Shown: positions 1 to 8,004, numbered from the stretch's first letter. The stretch: DNA of 37,728 bases from Paramagnetospirillum caucaseum (GCF_000342045.1 NZ_AONQ01000043.1:1-37728); one strand, 5' to 3'. Translations and numbers: made by a program. Notes: generated by a model not told the origin, from the sequence alone.

Positions 1-226
1 GCTGCTGGGCCTGCAATTCGGCCACCGACACCGATTCCAGTCCGAAGATGCCCTTGAAGATGTCGCCGACCCTGAGCGACAGCATCAGCACGCCGGCGAA
101 GATCAGGATGGGCAGCACCCGGACGATGGGGGGCTTGGCCTCTCCCTTGCCCTTCAGCTTGGAGGCGGCGCCGGGAGGTTGGGCCCTGACGGGGCCGGGG
201 ACGGGCTTGCGGGTCCTGGTGGCCAT
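1..226 (-). CDS. MotE-like flagellar protein, N-terminal part (runs off left edge)
   Basis: Only the first 75 codons are inside the window; the gene continues leftward. The protein starts with a basic, Pro-rich cytoplasmic tail (MATRTRKPVPG...), followed by one hydrophobic segment at about residues 34-51 and the start of a periplasmic region. This is the layout of MotE-type proteins, which have an N-terminal anchor and a periplasmic MgtE-N-like domain and help the MotC/MotB stator system in alphaproteobacteria. The diagnostic MgtE-N domain is off the edge, so the call leans on topology and on position directly after fliM and DUF6468. The ATG at 224-226 has a GGGAGG ribosome site 7 nt upstream and lies 9 nt after the DUF6468 stop, so the genes are surely co-transcribed. 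Confidence 0.6.
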   Translation of the reverse strand, partial: MATRTRKPVPGPVRAQPPGAASKLKGKGEAKPPIVRVLPILIFAGVLMLSLRVGDIFKGIFGLESVSVAELQAQQ

Positions 227-235
227 GATGCCTCC

Positions 236-766
236 CTACCGCATGGACTGGAGGGCGCGCAGCAATTCGCGCTCGGCTTCGGAACGGTCGTCGCTTTCGG
301 CCTCGGAGGCGGCGGCGGCGGCGGCGATGGCGGCGGCCCGGTTGCCGGCCATGCGGGGCGGCGGCATGGTTGGCGTCGACGCGGTGCCGATCTGGGCGTT
401 GCCGCGCGGCTCGGGCGCCGCCTTGACCCCGTCGCTGCGGGCCGAGCGGACGGCATTCTCCAGGCGGTTGGCCATGGTGTCGGCCCGCTCGATCATGAAG
501 GCCAGGTCGTCGCGCAAGGATTGTGCCTTTTCCACCCGCTCCTGCAGGGTCTGGCCGGATTCCTCGGCGGCCTTGCGCAGCTTGGGGATGGAGGATTCGG
601 CGCGCAGCGTCGCCTCGTTGAAGGCGGCGATGGTCTTGGCCAGATCGTCGCGGTTCTTGCGCAAGGATGACAGACGCTGGTTCAGCATCCAGGCGTAGCC
701 GATGGTGGCGATCAGCAGCACGGAGACGATAAGGTCGAGGATGACTTTCCAATCCACGGCGATCAC
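236..766 (-). CDS. DUF6468 membrane-anchored flagellar-operon protein
   Basis: This 176-aa protein has a single N-terminal membrane helix (about residues 6-26), then a long charged helical stretch (residues 30-125) likely to form a coiled coil, and a low-complexity Ala/Pro/Ser-rich tail ending in an acidic helix. The pattern matches the alphaproteobacterial DUF6468 family, found next to fliM. Its start overlaps the fliM stop by 4 bp (ATGA), implying translational coupling with the C-ring gene. No catalytic motif is visible. A structural or assembly role at the basal body or stator is inferred from context only. Confidence 0.75.
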   Translation of the reverse strand: MIAVDWKVILDLIVSVLLIATIGYAWMLNQRLSSLRKNRDDLAKTIAAFNEATLRAESSIPKLRKAAEESGQTLQERVEKAQSLRDDLAFMIERADTMANRLENAVRSARSDGVKAAPEPRGNAQIGTASTPTMPPPRMAGNRAAAIAAAAAASEAESDDRSEAERELLRALQSMR

Positions 767-1938
767 CCGGACTTGATGGTGGATTCATCCACCTGAATGG
801 CGATGTGCTGCCCCTTGCGCCCCATGCGGCCGCGGAACATGGCCACGTCGCCGCAGCGCATGTCGATGGGCGAATCGGCGGTGGCGTTCAGCATGAATTT
901 CGAGCCCGGCTTCCAGTTCAGCACCTCGCGCAGGTTCATCACCTGCTCGTCGAGCACGGCCTCCAGTTCCACCTCGGTCAGCCACAGTTCCTCGGCCAAG
1001 TGGGTTTCCCAGATGGAGTCGCGGCCGAACTTCTCGCCCATGAACATCTGCAGCAGCAGTTCGCGGACGGGTTCCAGGGTGGCGTAGGGCAGAAGCAGTT
1101 CCAGGCGGCCACCGCGGTCTTCCATGTCGATGCGCAGCTTGGCGACGATGGCGGCGTTGGAGGGGCGCGAGATGGTGGCGAAGCGCGGGTTGGTTTCCAG
1201 ACGGTCGAAGCGGAAGGTCACCGGCGACAGGGGGTCGAACGCCGCCGACAGGTCGGACAGCACCACGTGCACCATGCGCTCGACCAGATTGCGTTCGATG
1301 GTGGTGTAGGGGCGACCCTCGATGCGCATGGCCGCCGTGCCGCGCCGGCCGCCCAGCAGCACATCGACGATGGAGTAGATCAGCGACGAATCGACGGTCA
1401 GCAGGCCGAAATTGTCCCATTCCTCGGCCTTGAACACCGCCAGCATGGCGGGCAGGGGAATGGAGTTCAGGTAGTCGCCGAAACGCAAGCTGAGGATGTT
1501 GTCCAGCGAAACTTCGACGTTGTCCGACGTGAAGTTGCGCATGGAGGTGGACATCATGCGGACCAGGCGGTCGAACACCACTTCCAGCATGGGAAGGCGT
1601 TCGTAGGACACCAGGGCGGAATTGAGGATGGCCTGGATGCCCGACTTGTCGCCGGCTCCGCCGATATCGTCGTCGAAGCCCAGCAGGGAGTCGATTTCGT
1701 CCTGGTTCAGCACGCGGGTGGCGTCCTTGGCCACCGCCGCCTGCGTCTCGCCGGTGCTGTCGCCTGCGCCGAGCATGGCTTCCCATTCGGCGGCCATGTC
1801 GCCGCCGCCGTCACCGCCGCCGGCATCGCCGCCACCGCCGCCGCCGGCGTCGTCGCCGGCCATGGCGGCCCATTCCTTCATCAGGGCCTCTTCGTCATCG
1901 GCCCCGCGGGCGGTTCCACCGTCGTCGTTCATCGCCAT
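763..1938 (-). CDS. fliM: Flagellar motor switch protein FliM
   Basis: FliM forms the C-ring with FliG and FliN and receives phosphorylated CheY to reverse or stop rotation. The 391-aa protein carries the CheY-binding segment NQDEIDSLL at residues 78-86, a CheC-like middle domain (about 100-290) and a C-terminal SpoA domain (about 300-385, ending MGRKGQHIAIQVDE). Compared with enteric FliM (about 330 aa) it has an extra N-terminal region of about 70 residues. That region is Gly/Asp-rich and contains two similar acidic-aromatic motifs, KEWAAM (residues 21-26) and AEWEAM (50-55), so the CheY site is not at the extreme N-terminus as usual. The gene follows fliL closely and overlaps the DUF6468 gene by 4 bp. 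The ATG two codons downstream is an equally possible start. Confidence 0.96.
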   Translation of the reverse strand: MAMNDDGGTARGADDEEALMKEWAAMAGDDAGGGGGGDAGGGDGGGDMAAEWEAMLGAGDSTGETQAAVAKDATRVLNQDEIDSLLGFDDDIGGAGDKSGIQAILNSALVSYERLPMLEVVFDRLVRMMSTSMRNFTSDNVEVSLDNILSLRFGDYLNSIPLPAMLAVFKAEEWDNFGLLTVDSSLIYSIVDVLLGGRRGTAAMRIEGRPYTTIERNLVERMVHVVLSDLSAAFDPLSPVTFRFDRLETNPRFATISRPSNAAIVAKLRIDMEDRGGRLELLLPYATLEPVRELLLQMFMGEKFGRDSIWETHLAEELWLTEVELEAVLDEQVMNLREVLNWKPGSKFMLNATADSPIDMRCGDVAMFRGRMGRKGQHIAIQVDESTIKSG

Positions 1939-1960
1939 GTCGGTCTATCCCGCAGGTCCG

Positions 1961-2506
1961 TCATTGGACCAGCATTTCCTTGAACAAGACGTCGTTGACC
2001 TTAACCGGCTTGACCGCTGCGTTGACGCGGGTTAGCAATTCCTCGCGCAGCAGGTGCATGCCCGAGGCGCCCTGCAGATCCTCGACCCGCAACTCGCGCA
2101 GGTAGATCTGGAAGTTGTCGATGATGCGGGGCAGCATCTGCTCGACGCGGGGCTGGTCGGTGACCGCCTCCAGCTCGAGCGCCACCCGGAGTTTCAGGAA
2201 GGCTTGCTTGCGCCCGGTGGTCTGCAGGTTGACCAGCATCTCGGGCAGGTCCATGAACGATGCCGCCTGCACCGCCTTGGGCGGCGGCGGGGCGGCGGCG
2301 GTCTCGGCTGCCGGCAGTTCGTCCTTCTTGCCGGTCAGCTTGTCGAGCAGGCCGGAGAAGTAGACCCCGGCACCCGCGCCCGCCAACAGCAGGATGGGCA
2401 GCACGATGATCAGGATCTTCTTGATCGGCAGCTTTTTGGACGGTGATTCGGATGCTTCTTCCGAACCTTCGCCTTCCTCGAAATCTTCTTCCAGATCTTC
2501 GGCCAT
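1961..2506 (-). CDS. fliL: Flagellar basal body-associated protein FliL
   Basis: FliL is a single-span inner-membrane protein that surrounds the stator and supports torque and stator stability. The 181-aa product has an acidic cytoplasmic N-terminus (MAEDLEEDFEEGEG), a Lys-rich stop and a membrane helix (about residues 30-50), a Pro/Ala linker, and a periplasmic stomatin-like domain ending in VLFKEMLVQ, typical of FliL C-termini. A longer reading from 2560 exists, but the ATG at 2504-2506 is chosen because it has an AAGAGG-type ribosome site and starts the usual acidic FliL tail. It leads the leftward operon fliL-fliM-DUF6468-motE and is divergent from flgF. Confidence 0.93.
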   Translation of the reverse strand: MAEDLEEDFEEGEGSEEASESPSKKLPIKKILIIVLPILLLAGAGAGVYFSGLLDKLTGKKDELPAAETAAAPPPPKAVQAASFMDLPEMLVNLQTTGRKQAFLKLRVALELEAVTDQPRVEQMLPRIIDNFQIYLRELRVEDLQGASGMHLLREELLTRVNAAVKPVKVNDVLFKEMLVQ

Positions 2507-2683
2507 GGCCCTCTTCCGCCGCTCGGACCGCGCGAACCCACCAGGGCCACACGTGCGCATCCTAAAACTAGACCTTTGCGGTTAACAGAAGGTTGAGCCG
2601 GCACAAAAGATAGGGATTCCACCCCACCCGGTCCGCATGCTCGCCCCCCCACCGCGCGGCCACGATAGCAATGCCGGGGGGCG

Positions 2684-2702
2684 CCCGGCAATAACTGCCC
2701 GG
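2684..2702. promoter_or_regulatory. FlbD-like enhancer palindrome (ftr-type)
   Basis: The arms CCCGGCA (2684-2690) and TGCCCGG (2696-2702) flank the 5-bp spacer ATAAC. The shape resembles the ftr elements bound by FlbD, the sigma-54 activator of flagellar genes in Caulobacter. Its centre is about 100 bp upstream of the predicted flgF start point, the normal place for a sigma-54 enhancer. Further GGCA half sites occur near 2674 and 2711-2726. Binding is inferred from similarity recalled for the family, not tested. Confidence 0.45.
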
Positions 2703-2765
2703 CAACCCCTTCCGGCAATGGCCCGGTCCGGGGTGGAAATGGCGGAAATGCTCGATTCGTGAAAT

Positions 2766-2780
2766 TGGCACGCCGGTTGC
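2766..2780 (+). promoter_or_regulatory. Sigma-54 promoter of the flgFGAH operon
   Basis: TGGCACG (2766-2772), a 4-bp spacer and TTGC (2777-2780) match the sigma-54 -24/-12 consensus. The invariant GG (2767-2768) and GC (2779-2780) are exactly 10 bp apart. This predicts transcription from about 2792, leaving a leader of about 30 nt before the flgF ATG at 2822. Sigma-54 control of middle/late flagellar genes is standard in alphaproteobacteria, so the site and the gene class agree. Confidence 0.85.
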
Positions 2781-2821
2781 GAGGATGGCGGCGCAAGCAA
2801 TTGCCAACACGGATTTGAACC

Positions 2822-3562
2822 ATGCAGAACACATCCTACATCGCGTTGTCCCGTCAGGCCGCCCTGTGGCGCCAGATGGAAGTGGTCGCCAACAACATGG
2901 CCAACGCCAATACTCCCGCCTTCAAGGGCGAGCAGATGATGTTCCGCGAGTACCTGGTCCCCACCCGGTCGAGCGAGCGCGCCGTGGGCAACAAGCTGTC
3001 CTTCGTCCAGGATGTGGGCGTGCTGCGCGACACCCGCGAAGGCCCGCTGACCAAGACCGACAATCCCCTGGATTTCGCCCTGCACGGCGACGGCTACTTC
3101 CAGATCGAGACCGAGGCCGGCATGCGCTATGCCCGCAACGGCCATTTCCGCCTGGACCAGACCGGCATGCTGGTCAACACCCAGGGCTTCGCGGTGATGG
3201 ACGACCGCGACCAGCCCATCGTCTTCGCCCCCAACGAGACCCAGGTCGAGGTTTCGCCGGACGGCACCATCTCCACCGAGAACGGCCGCGTCGCCCGCCT
3301 CAAGGTCGTCAAGTTCGACAACGACCAGCAGATGCGCAAGGCTGGCGACTCCCTCTACGAGACCACCCAGGACCCCGAAATCGTCCAAACCCCCCACGTC
3401 GCCCAGGGCATGATGGAGGAATCCAACATCCAGCCCGTGATGGAGATGACCCGCATGACCCAGATCCTGCGGGAATACCAGGGGGTGCAGAAGATGCTGG
3501 AAGCCGAGCACGAACGCCAGCTCAAGGCCATCCAGACCCTGGCCATTTCCAAGACCAACTGA
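2822..3562 (+). CDS. flgF: Flagellar proximal rod protein FlgF
   Basis: FlgF is one of the rod proteins that cross the periplasm and connect the MS-ring to the distal rod. The 246-aa protein has the N-terminal rod/hook signature (SRQAALWRQMEVVANNMANANTPAFKG, residues about 9-35), the central beta domain with the DFALHGDGYFQIET signature around residue 85, and a C-terminal helix with YQGVQKMLEAEHERQLKAI. Its length fits the family. It is the first gene after the sigma-54 promoter and is followed 28 bp later by flgG. The ribosome site before the ATG is weak (CGGA), which may temper its translation relative to flgG. Confidence 0.95.
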   Translation: MQNTSYIALSRQAALWRQMEVVANNMANANTPAFKGEQMMFREYLVPTRSSERAVGNKLSFVQDVGVLRDTREGPLTKTDNPLDFALHGDGYFQIETEAGMRYARNGHFRLDQTGMLVNTQGFAVMDDRDQPIVFAPNETQVEVSPDGTISTENGRVARLKVVKFDNDQQMRKAGDSLYETTQDPEIVQTPHVAQGMMEESNIQPVMEMTRMTQILREYQGVQKMLEAEHERQLKAIQTLAISKTN

Positions 3563-3590
3563 CCGGTTCAACGAGTAAGGAACTCTCGCC

Positions 3591-4376
3591 ATGCGCTCCC
3601 TGAACATCGCCGCGACCGGCATGCTGGCCCAGCAGACCAACGTCGAAGTCATCTCGAACAACATCGCGAACATGAATACCACCGCCTATACCCGGCGGCG
3701 GCCCGAATTCGCGGACCTGCTCTACCAGAACCTGCGCCGCGTCGGTTCGCAGTCGTCGGACACCGGCACCATCGTGCCGACCGGTGTGCAGCTGGGCCTG
3801 GGCGTCAAGACCACCGCCGTCTACCGCATCACCGAGCAGGGCAGCGTCCAGAGCACCGACAACACGCTGGACATGGCCGTCCAGGGCAAGGGCTACTTCC
3901 AGGTCAAGCTGCCCTCGGGCGAGACCGCCTACACCCGCGACGGTTCGTTCCAGCTGTCGCCGGAAGGCACCATCGTCACCCACGAGGGCTTCCAGGTGAT
4001 CCCGCAGATCACCATTCCCTCGGACGCGGTGGGCGTCACCGTCGATTCCACCGGCCAGGTGATCGTCAAGCAGGACGGCCAGGTGCAGAGCCAGATCAAG
4101 GGCCAGCTGACGCTCGCCACCTTCGCCAACGACGCCGGCCTGGAAGCGCGCGGCAACAACCTGTTCATGGAAACCCCGGCCTCGGGCCAGCCGGTGGTGC
4201 AGACCCCGGGCAAGCCCGGCTTCGGCACCATCCTGCAGGGCTTCCTCGAGACCTCCAACGTCAACGTGGTGGCCGAGGTGACCAACCTGATCGGCGCCCA
4301 GCGCGCCTATGAAATGAACTCGAAGGTCATCCAGGCCTCCGACGAGATGCTGTCGACCATCAACCAGATGAAGTAG
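3591..4376 (+). CDS. flgG: Flagellar distal rod protein FlgG
   Basis: FlgG builds the distal rod passing through the P and L rings and is the most abundant rod component. The 261-aa protein has the canonical N-terminus MRSLNIAATGMLAQQTNVEVISNNIANMNT (given here in part), a central domain with MAVQGKGYFQV, and the conserved C-terminal coil with NLIGAQRAYEMNSKVIQ. The length is exactly that of the family. The AAGGA ribosome site sits 9 nt before the ATG. It is followed at 10 bp by flgA. Confidence 0.97.
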   Translation: MRSLNIAATGMLAQQTNVEVISNNIANMNTTAYTRRRPEFADLLYQNLRRVGSQSSDTGTIVPTGVQLGLGVKTTAVYRITEQGSVQSTDNTLDMAVQGKGYFQVKLPSGETAYTRDGSFQLSPEGTIVTHEGFQVIPQITIPSDAVGVTVDSTGQVIVKQDGQVQSQIKGQLTLATFANDAGLEARGNNLFMETPASGQPVVQTPGKPGFGTILQGFLETSNVNVVAEVTNLIGAQRAYEMNSKVIQASDEMLSTINQMK

Positions 4377-4386
4377 TGAGGCCATC

Positions 4387-5361
4387 ATGATCCGCCGCCT
4401 CTGCCTTCGCGCCACCATCGCCGGACTGGCTCTCGCCGCCGCCTTCGGAACCGTCCGCGCCGCCGACCTGCCGCCCCAGCTCAAGCCCAGCGTCGTGCTG
4501 ACCGGCGAGGCTATCCACCTGGGCGACATCTGGGAGAATATCGGCGACAAGGCCGGCACGCCGCTGGCCAACGCGCCGGCCCCGGGCAAGCGGGTCACCC
4601 TGGAAACCCGCTGGCTGATGGCCGTGGCGCAGAGCTACGGCATCGACTGGCGCCCGGCCTCGCCGTTCGAGCGCTCGGTGGTCGAGCGCGCCGGCCAGAC
4701 CATCGATATCCGCACCATCGAGACCGAGCTGCGCGAGGCTCTGGCCATGGAGGGCATCCCCGCCGGCGCCAGCATCGAGATCAGCAACCGCCAGCAGCTG
4801 CACATCGTCGTCCCCGCCAACGCCAATCCCACCGTGGCGGTCAAGGACCTGTCCTACGACCCGCGCATGAACCGCTTCCAGGCGGTGGTGGAGAGCCCGG
4901 CCGGCTCGCCCAATTCGGTGCGCTTCAAGGTCAACGGCAACGTGTTCGCCTCGGCCCGCATCCCGGTCCTCGCCCATCCCATGGGCCGGGGCGAGGTGAT
5001 CCGCGAGGCCGACATCCAGTGGGTGGACGTGCGCGAGGAAGTGGTGCGCCGCGACGTGATCGCCAACGCCCGCATGCTGATCGGCCAGGAGCCCCGCTAC
5101 CAGCTGCGCGCCGGCGCCCCGGTCCGCACCAACGAGGTGCAGAAGCCGGTGGTGGTGGGCAAGAACAGCTCGGTGACCATCGTGCTGCGCTCCAAGTTCA
5201 TGACGCTCAGCGCCCAGGGCCGCGCCGCCGAGGACGGCAGCGTCGGCGACGTCATCCGCGTCACCAACGTGCAGAGCAAGCAGACCGTCGACGCCAGGGT
5301 CGAAGGCCCCGGCCAGGTGTCGGTGATGCCCGGCGGCCTGCGTACCCTGGCCCACAACTGA
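4387..5361 (+). CDS. flgA: Flagella basal body P-ring formation protein FlgA
   Basis: FlgA is a periplasmic chaperone needed for FlgI to assemble the P-ring around the rod. The 324-aa product begins with a signal peptide (MIRRLCLRATIAGLALAAAF..., cleavage likely after VRA near residue 25). It ends in a SAF-like domain with GQEPRYQLRAGAPVRTNEV and an oligomer-binding tail (VTIVLRSKFMTLSAQGRAAEDG...) typical of FlgA. It is longer than enteric FlgA (about 220 aa) because of an extra N-terminal domain, as is usual in this group. A GAGG ribosome site precedes the ATG, which lies 10 bp after the flgG stop. Confidence 0.92.
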   Translation: MIRRLCLRATIAGLALAAAFGTVRAADLPPQLKPSVVLTGEAIHLGDIWENIGDKAGTPLANAPAPGKRVTLETRWLMAVAQSYGIDWRPASPFERSVVERAGQTIDIRTIETELREALAMEGIPAGASIEISNRQQLHIVVPANANPTVAVKDLSYDPRMNRFQAVVESPAGSPNSVRFKVNGNVFASARIPVLAHPMGRGEVIREADIQWVDVREEVVRRDVIANARMLIGQEPRYQLRAGAPVRTNEVQKPVVVGKNSSVTIVLRSKFMTLSAQGRAAEDGSVGDVIRVTNVQSKQTVDARVEGPGQVSVMPGGLRTLAHN

Positions 5362-5383
5362 GCCGAATTCGGAGAGATAGATC

Positions 5384-6175
5384 ATGTCCATCACCACTCC
5401 CTCCCGGACCTTCGGCGGCAAGGCCTTCCGCACCCTGGCCCTCGTGGTCGCCCTGTCGGAACTGTCGGCCTGCAACTTCCTCACCCGCATGTCGGAAGTG
5501 GGCTCCGGCCCCCAGACCTCGCCGATCTCCAACCCGACCCAGAAGTCGGGCTACCAGCCGGTCAGCATGCCCATGCCGCAGCCCTCGGCCCCGCCGCAGA
5601 ACGCCAATTCCCTGTGGCGTCCCGGCGCCCGGGCCTTCTTCAAGGACCAGCGCGCCAAGGACGTGGGCGACATCCTGACCGTGGCGGTGTCCATCAACGA
5701 CAACGCCACCCTGACCACCGGCCTGACCAATTCGCGCTCCGGCTCGGAAGTGGCCGGCGCGGGCACCACCGGCTCGCCCATCTCCGTTCTGGGCTTCGAG
5801 CAGCAACTGCAGAAACTGCTGCCCAACATCAACCTGGCCAACCTGGCCGACCTGTCCTCCACCTCGGCGGTGGCCAATTCGGGCAACACCACCCGGACGG
5901 AAAGCATCACCATGAAGATGGCGGCGGTGATCACCCAGGTGCTGCCCAACGGCAATCTGGTGATCTCGGGTCGCCAGGAATTCCGGGTGAACTACGAGAT
6001 GCGCGAACTGTCCATCCAGGGCATCATCCGGCCCGAGGACATCAGCTCGTCCAACTCCATCAGCTCGGAAAAGATCGCCGAGGCCCGCGTCTATTACGGC
6101 GGACGCGGCATGGTCAGCGACCTCACCCAGCCGCGCTACGGCCAGCAGATCTTCGACATCATCTTCCCGTTCTGA
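5384..6175 (+). CDS. flgH: Flagellar L-ring protein FlgH
   Basis: FlgH is the outer-membrane lipoprotein that forms the L-ring bushing. The 263-aa product has a hydrophobic N-terminus ending in a lipobox LSAC with Cys at residue 30. Further on are the family signatures SLWRPGARAFFKDQRAKDVGDILTV (in part) near residues 76-100 and NGNLVISGRQEF around 195, with the C-terminus DLTQPRYGQQIFDIIFPF in part. A GGAGAG ribosome site precedes the ATG. It is the last gene of the operon; a strong terminator follows, and flgI, which often comes next, is not here. Confidence 0.95.
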   Translation: MSITTPSRTFGGKAFRTLALVVALSELSACNFLTRMSEVGSGPQTSPISNPTQKSGYQPVSMPMPQPSAPPQNANSLWRPGARAFFKDQRAKDVGDILTVAVSINDNATLTTGLTNSRSGSEVAGAGTTGSPISVLGFEQQLQKLLPNINLANLADLSSTSAVANSGNTTRTESITMKMAAVITQVLPNGNLVISGRQEFRVNYEMRELSIQGIIRPEDISSSNSISSEKIAEARVYYGGRGMVSDLTQPRYGQQIFDIIFPF

Positions 6176-6195
6176 GCGGAGCGGCTTTCACGAAC

Positions 6196-6236
6196 GGCCC
6201 GCCGGGGACACCTCCGGCGGGCCTTCGGCATTTTTT
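6196..6236 (+). terminator. Rho-independent terminator of flgFGAH
   Basis: The 10-bp perfect stem GGCCCGCCGG (6196-6205) / CCGGCGGGCC (6214-6223) has an 8-nt loop. It is followed by TTCGGCA and a run of six T (6231-6236), starting 21 nt after the flgH stop. Confidence 0.8.
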
Positions 6237-6319
6237 GCCGGGCGGAGGTCGGCGCTTCCAAGACGCGGATGGGCACGGATGCCGCTTCGCGGCCACGGAT
6301 AAGCACGAAAATGAACCTC

Positions 6320-6348
6320 AAGCCTCGCCCGCTTGCGGGAGAGGGCTT
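6320..6348. repeat. Imperfect intergenic palindrome
   Basis: In the 265-bp gap between flgH and the convergent protease gene, the arms AAGCCTCGCCCGC and GCGGGAGAGGGCTT face each other across TT. This is a GC-rich stem with small bulges, followed on the plus strand by TTT. It may be a second, weaker terminator or a dispersed palindromic unit. Only one copy was found in the window. Confidence 0.4.
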
Positions 6349-6387
6349 TTGCAAGCAATCCTGCAAACCGGTGAAGACCCCAAGCAA

Positions 6388-6417
6388 AAGGGGCGGGTCC
6401 TGGTGGGCCCGCCCCTT
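6388..6417 (-). terminator. Terminator of the hflK-hflC-DUF2065-degP operon
   Basis: Read on the minus strand, an 8-bp GC stem (GGGGCGGG with CCCGCCCC) is followed by TTTTGCTT. It lies 24 bp beyond the stop of the protease gene. Confidence 0.65.
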
Positions 6418-6440
6418 GTCCGTTCAGCCGGAAACCCGGC

Positions 6441-7949
6441 CTACTTCTTCTTGCCCTCGGCCAACGGCAGGGCGATGTAGCGCAATTGCTGGGGGTTCTC
6501 GACCCGGAGCAGCAGCGACTTGGTGCCGGCCCGGCGGCCGTCCTCGATCAGCTTGCCGAGATCGGCGGGCGAGCGCACCGGCTTGTGGTCGGCCTCGATG
6601 ATCAGGTCGCCGGGGCGCATGCCCTTTTCGGCGGCCGGGCTGTCGGGCTTGACCTCGGTGACGATGACGCCCTTGGCCTCTTCGTCCAGGCCAAAGCGCT
6701 CGCGCAGCGGCGGGGTGAGCGACGAGACGGTCAGGCCGCTGCCCGGGATGGTCAGCACGCCGTCCTTGCCGGCCTGGGGCTTGGGCGCCTCGGGCTTGCC
6801 CTTGACCTGCTGCTCGGCCGGGTCCTCGGGCATCTCGCCCACCGCGGCGGTGATGGTCTGGCGGCGGCCGTCGCGCCACACCACCAGCTCGACCTTCTTG
6901 CCGATGGGGGTGGAGGCGACGTAGCGGGGCAGGCGGCGCATCTCGGTGATGTCCTTGCCGTCGAACTTCAGCACCACGTCGCCGTCCTTGAGCCCCGCCT
7001 TCTGGCCGGGGCCGGCGGGATCGACCTTGGCCACCAGGGCGCCCTTCTGGTCGGGCAGGCCGATATTCTCGGCCATGTCGGAATCCAGGGACTGGATGCG
7101 GATGCCCAGCCAGCCGCGCCGCACCTTGCCGAACTTCCGAAGGTCGTCCAGCACCGGCACCGCCAGCGAGGCCGGCACGGCGAAGCCGATGCCGATGGAG
7201 CCGCCCGACGGCGAAATGATCGCCGAGTTGATGCCGATGACCTCGCCCCGCACGTTGAACATGGGGCCGCCGGAATTGCCGCGGTTGATGGCGGCGTCGG
7301 TCTGCAGGAAATCGTCGTAGGGGCCGGCGTTGATGTCGCGGGCCCGGGCCGAGACGATACCCGCCGTGACGGTGCCGCCGAAGCCGAAGGGATTGCCGAT
7401 GGCCAGCACCCAGTCGCCGACGCGGGCCTCGTCGGAATTGCCGAAGGGGACCGGGGTCAGCGCCTTCTTGCCCGGATCGATCTTCAGCAGGGCCAGATCG
7501 ACCTTGGGGTCGCGGCCCACCAGGGTGGCCTGGAACACCGTGTCGTCATGCAGCTTGACGCTGATCTCGTCGGCGTCGGCGATGACGTGGTTATTGGTGA
7601 CGATGTAGCCGGCGGCGTCGATGATGAAGCCCGAGCCCAGCGAGGTCGCCTTGCGCGACGGCGCGTCGGGGCGGCCGCCCTGCTGGCGCTCCATGAATTC
7701 CTTGAAGAATTCCTCGAGCGGCGAGCCGGGCGGGAATTGCGGCATCTCGGGGGCGCCCTGGGGAGCCTTCAGCGTCTGGGTGGTCGAGATGTTGACCACG
7801 CTGGGCAGCAGCCGTTCCGCCAGATCGGCGAAGCTGCCGGGCGGCGCGCCGGCGCCGGCCGTTCCGGGCAGCAGCAGGGCGATCACCGCCAGCGCGCCGA
7901 GCAGGACCCGGGCGGGGCGGAAGGGATTGTCACGTCTTGCGATGAACAC
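6441..7949 (-). CDS. Periplasmic serine protease of the Do/DegP (HtrA) family
   Basis: This is an HtrA-type protease/chaperone that degrades or refolds damaged periplasmic proteins. From the GTG at 7947-7949 (GGAGG ribosome site 10 nt upstream) the product is 502 aa; a longer TTG reading from 7991 lacks support. It has a signal peptide (ARVLLGALAVIALLLPGTAGA), a trypsin-like domain with the catalytic triad His121 (TNNHVI), Asp151 (DLALLK) and Ser226 (GNSGGP), then two PDZ domains (about 265-355 and 385-485) joined by a Lys/Pro-rich linker. It closes the operon after hflK, hflC and DUF2065, an arrangement common in alphaproteobacteria that joins membrane and periplasmic protein quality control. 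Confidence 0.93.
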   Translation of the reverse strand: MFIARRDNPFRPARVLLGALAVIALLLPGTAGAGAPPGSFADLAERLLPSVVNISTTQTLKAPQGAPEMPQFPPGSPLEEFFKEFMERQQGGRPDAPSRKATSLGSGFIIDAAGYIVTNNHVIADADEISVKLHDDTVFQATLVGRDPKVDLALLKIDPGKKALTPVPFGNSDEARVGDWVLAIGNPFGFGGTVTAGIVSARARDINAGPYDDFLQTDAAINRGNSGGPMFNVRGEVIGINSAIISPSGGSIGIGFAVPASLAVPVLDDLRKFGKVRRGWLGIRIQSLDSDMAENIGLPDQKGALVAKVDPAGPGQKAGLKDGDVVLKFDGKDITEMRRLPRYVASTPIGKKVELVVWRDGRRQTITAAVGEMPEDPAEQQVKGKPEAPKPQAGKDGVLTIPGSGLTVSSLTPPLRERFGLDEEAKGVIVTEVKPDSPAAEKGMRPGDLIIEADHKPVRSPADLGKLIEDGRRAGTKSLLLRVENPQQLRYIALPLAEGKKK

Positions 7950-8004
7950 GGAAGTCAGTCCTCCGGACGGTCTCGCCCCCAGGCGGGGCAACTGGATTAT
8001 TGTC

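Larger units (their letters stand above)
2507..2821. promoter_or_regulatory. Divergent fliL / flgF control region
   Basis: This 315-bp gap without genes separates two flagellar operons. The right end holds a sigma-54 promoter for flgF (listed separately). The middle holds several GGCA/TGCC half sites, the best being a palindrome at 2684-2702. No convincing promoter for fliL was identified. A TGGC...TTGC pair on the minus strand near 2790-2805 has 9 bp rather than 10 bp between the GG and GC doublets. Confidence 0.6.

Noticed and set aside
2787-2806. Sigma-54-like TGGC...TTGC on the minus strand for fliL
   Set aside because: The GG and GC doublets are 9 bp apart, not 10, which normally abolishes activity.
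7950-7991. TTG start giving a 516-aa DegP
   Set aside because: The GTG at 7949 has a GGAGG site at good spacing and begins a normal signal peptide.
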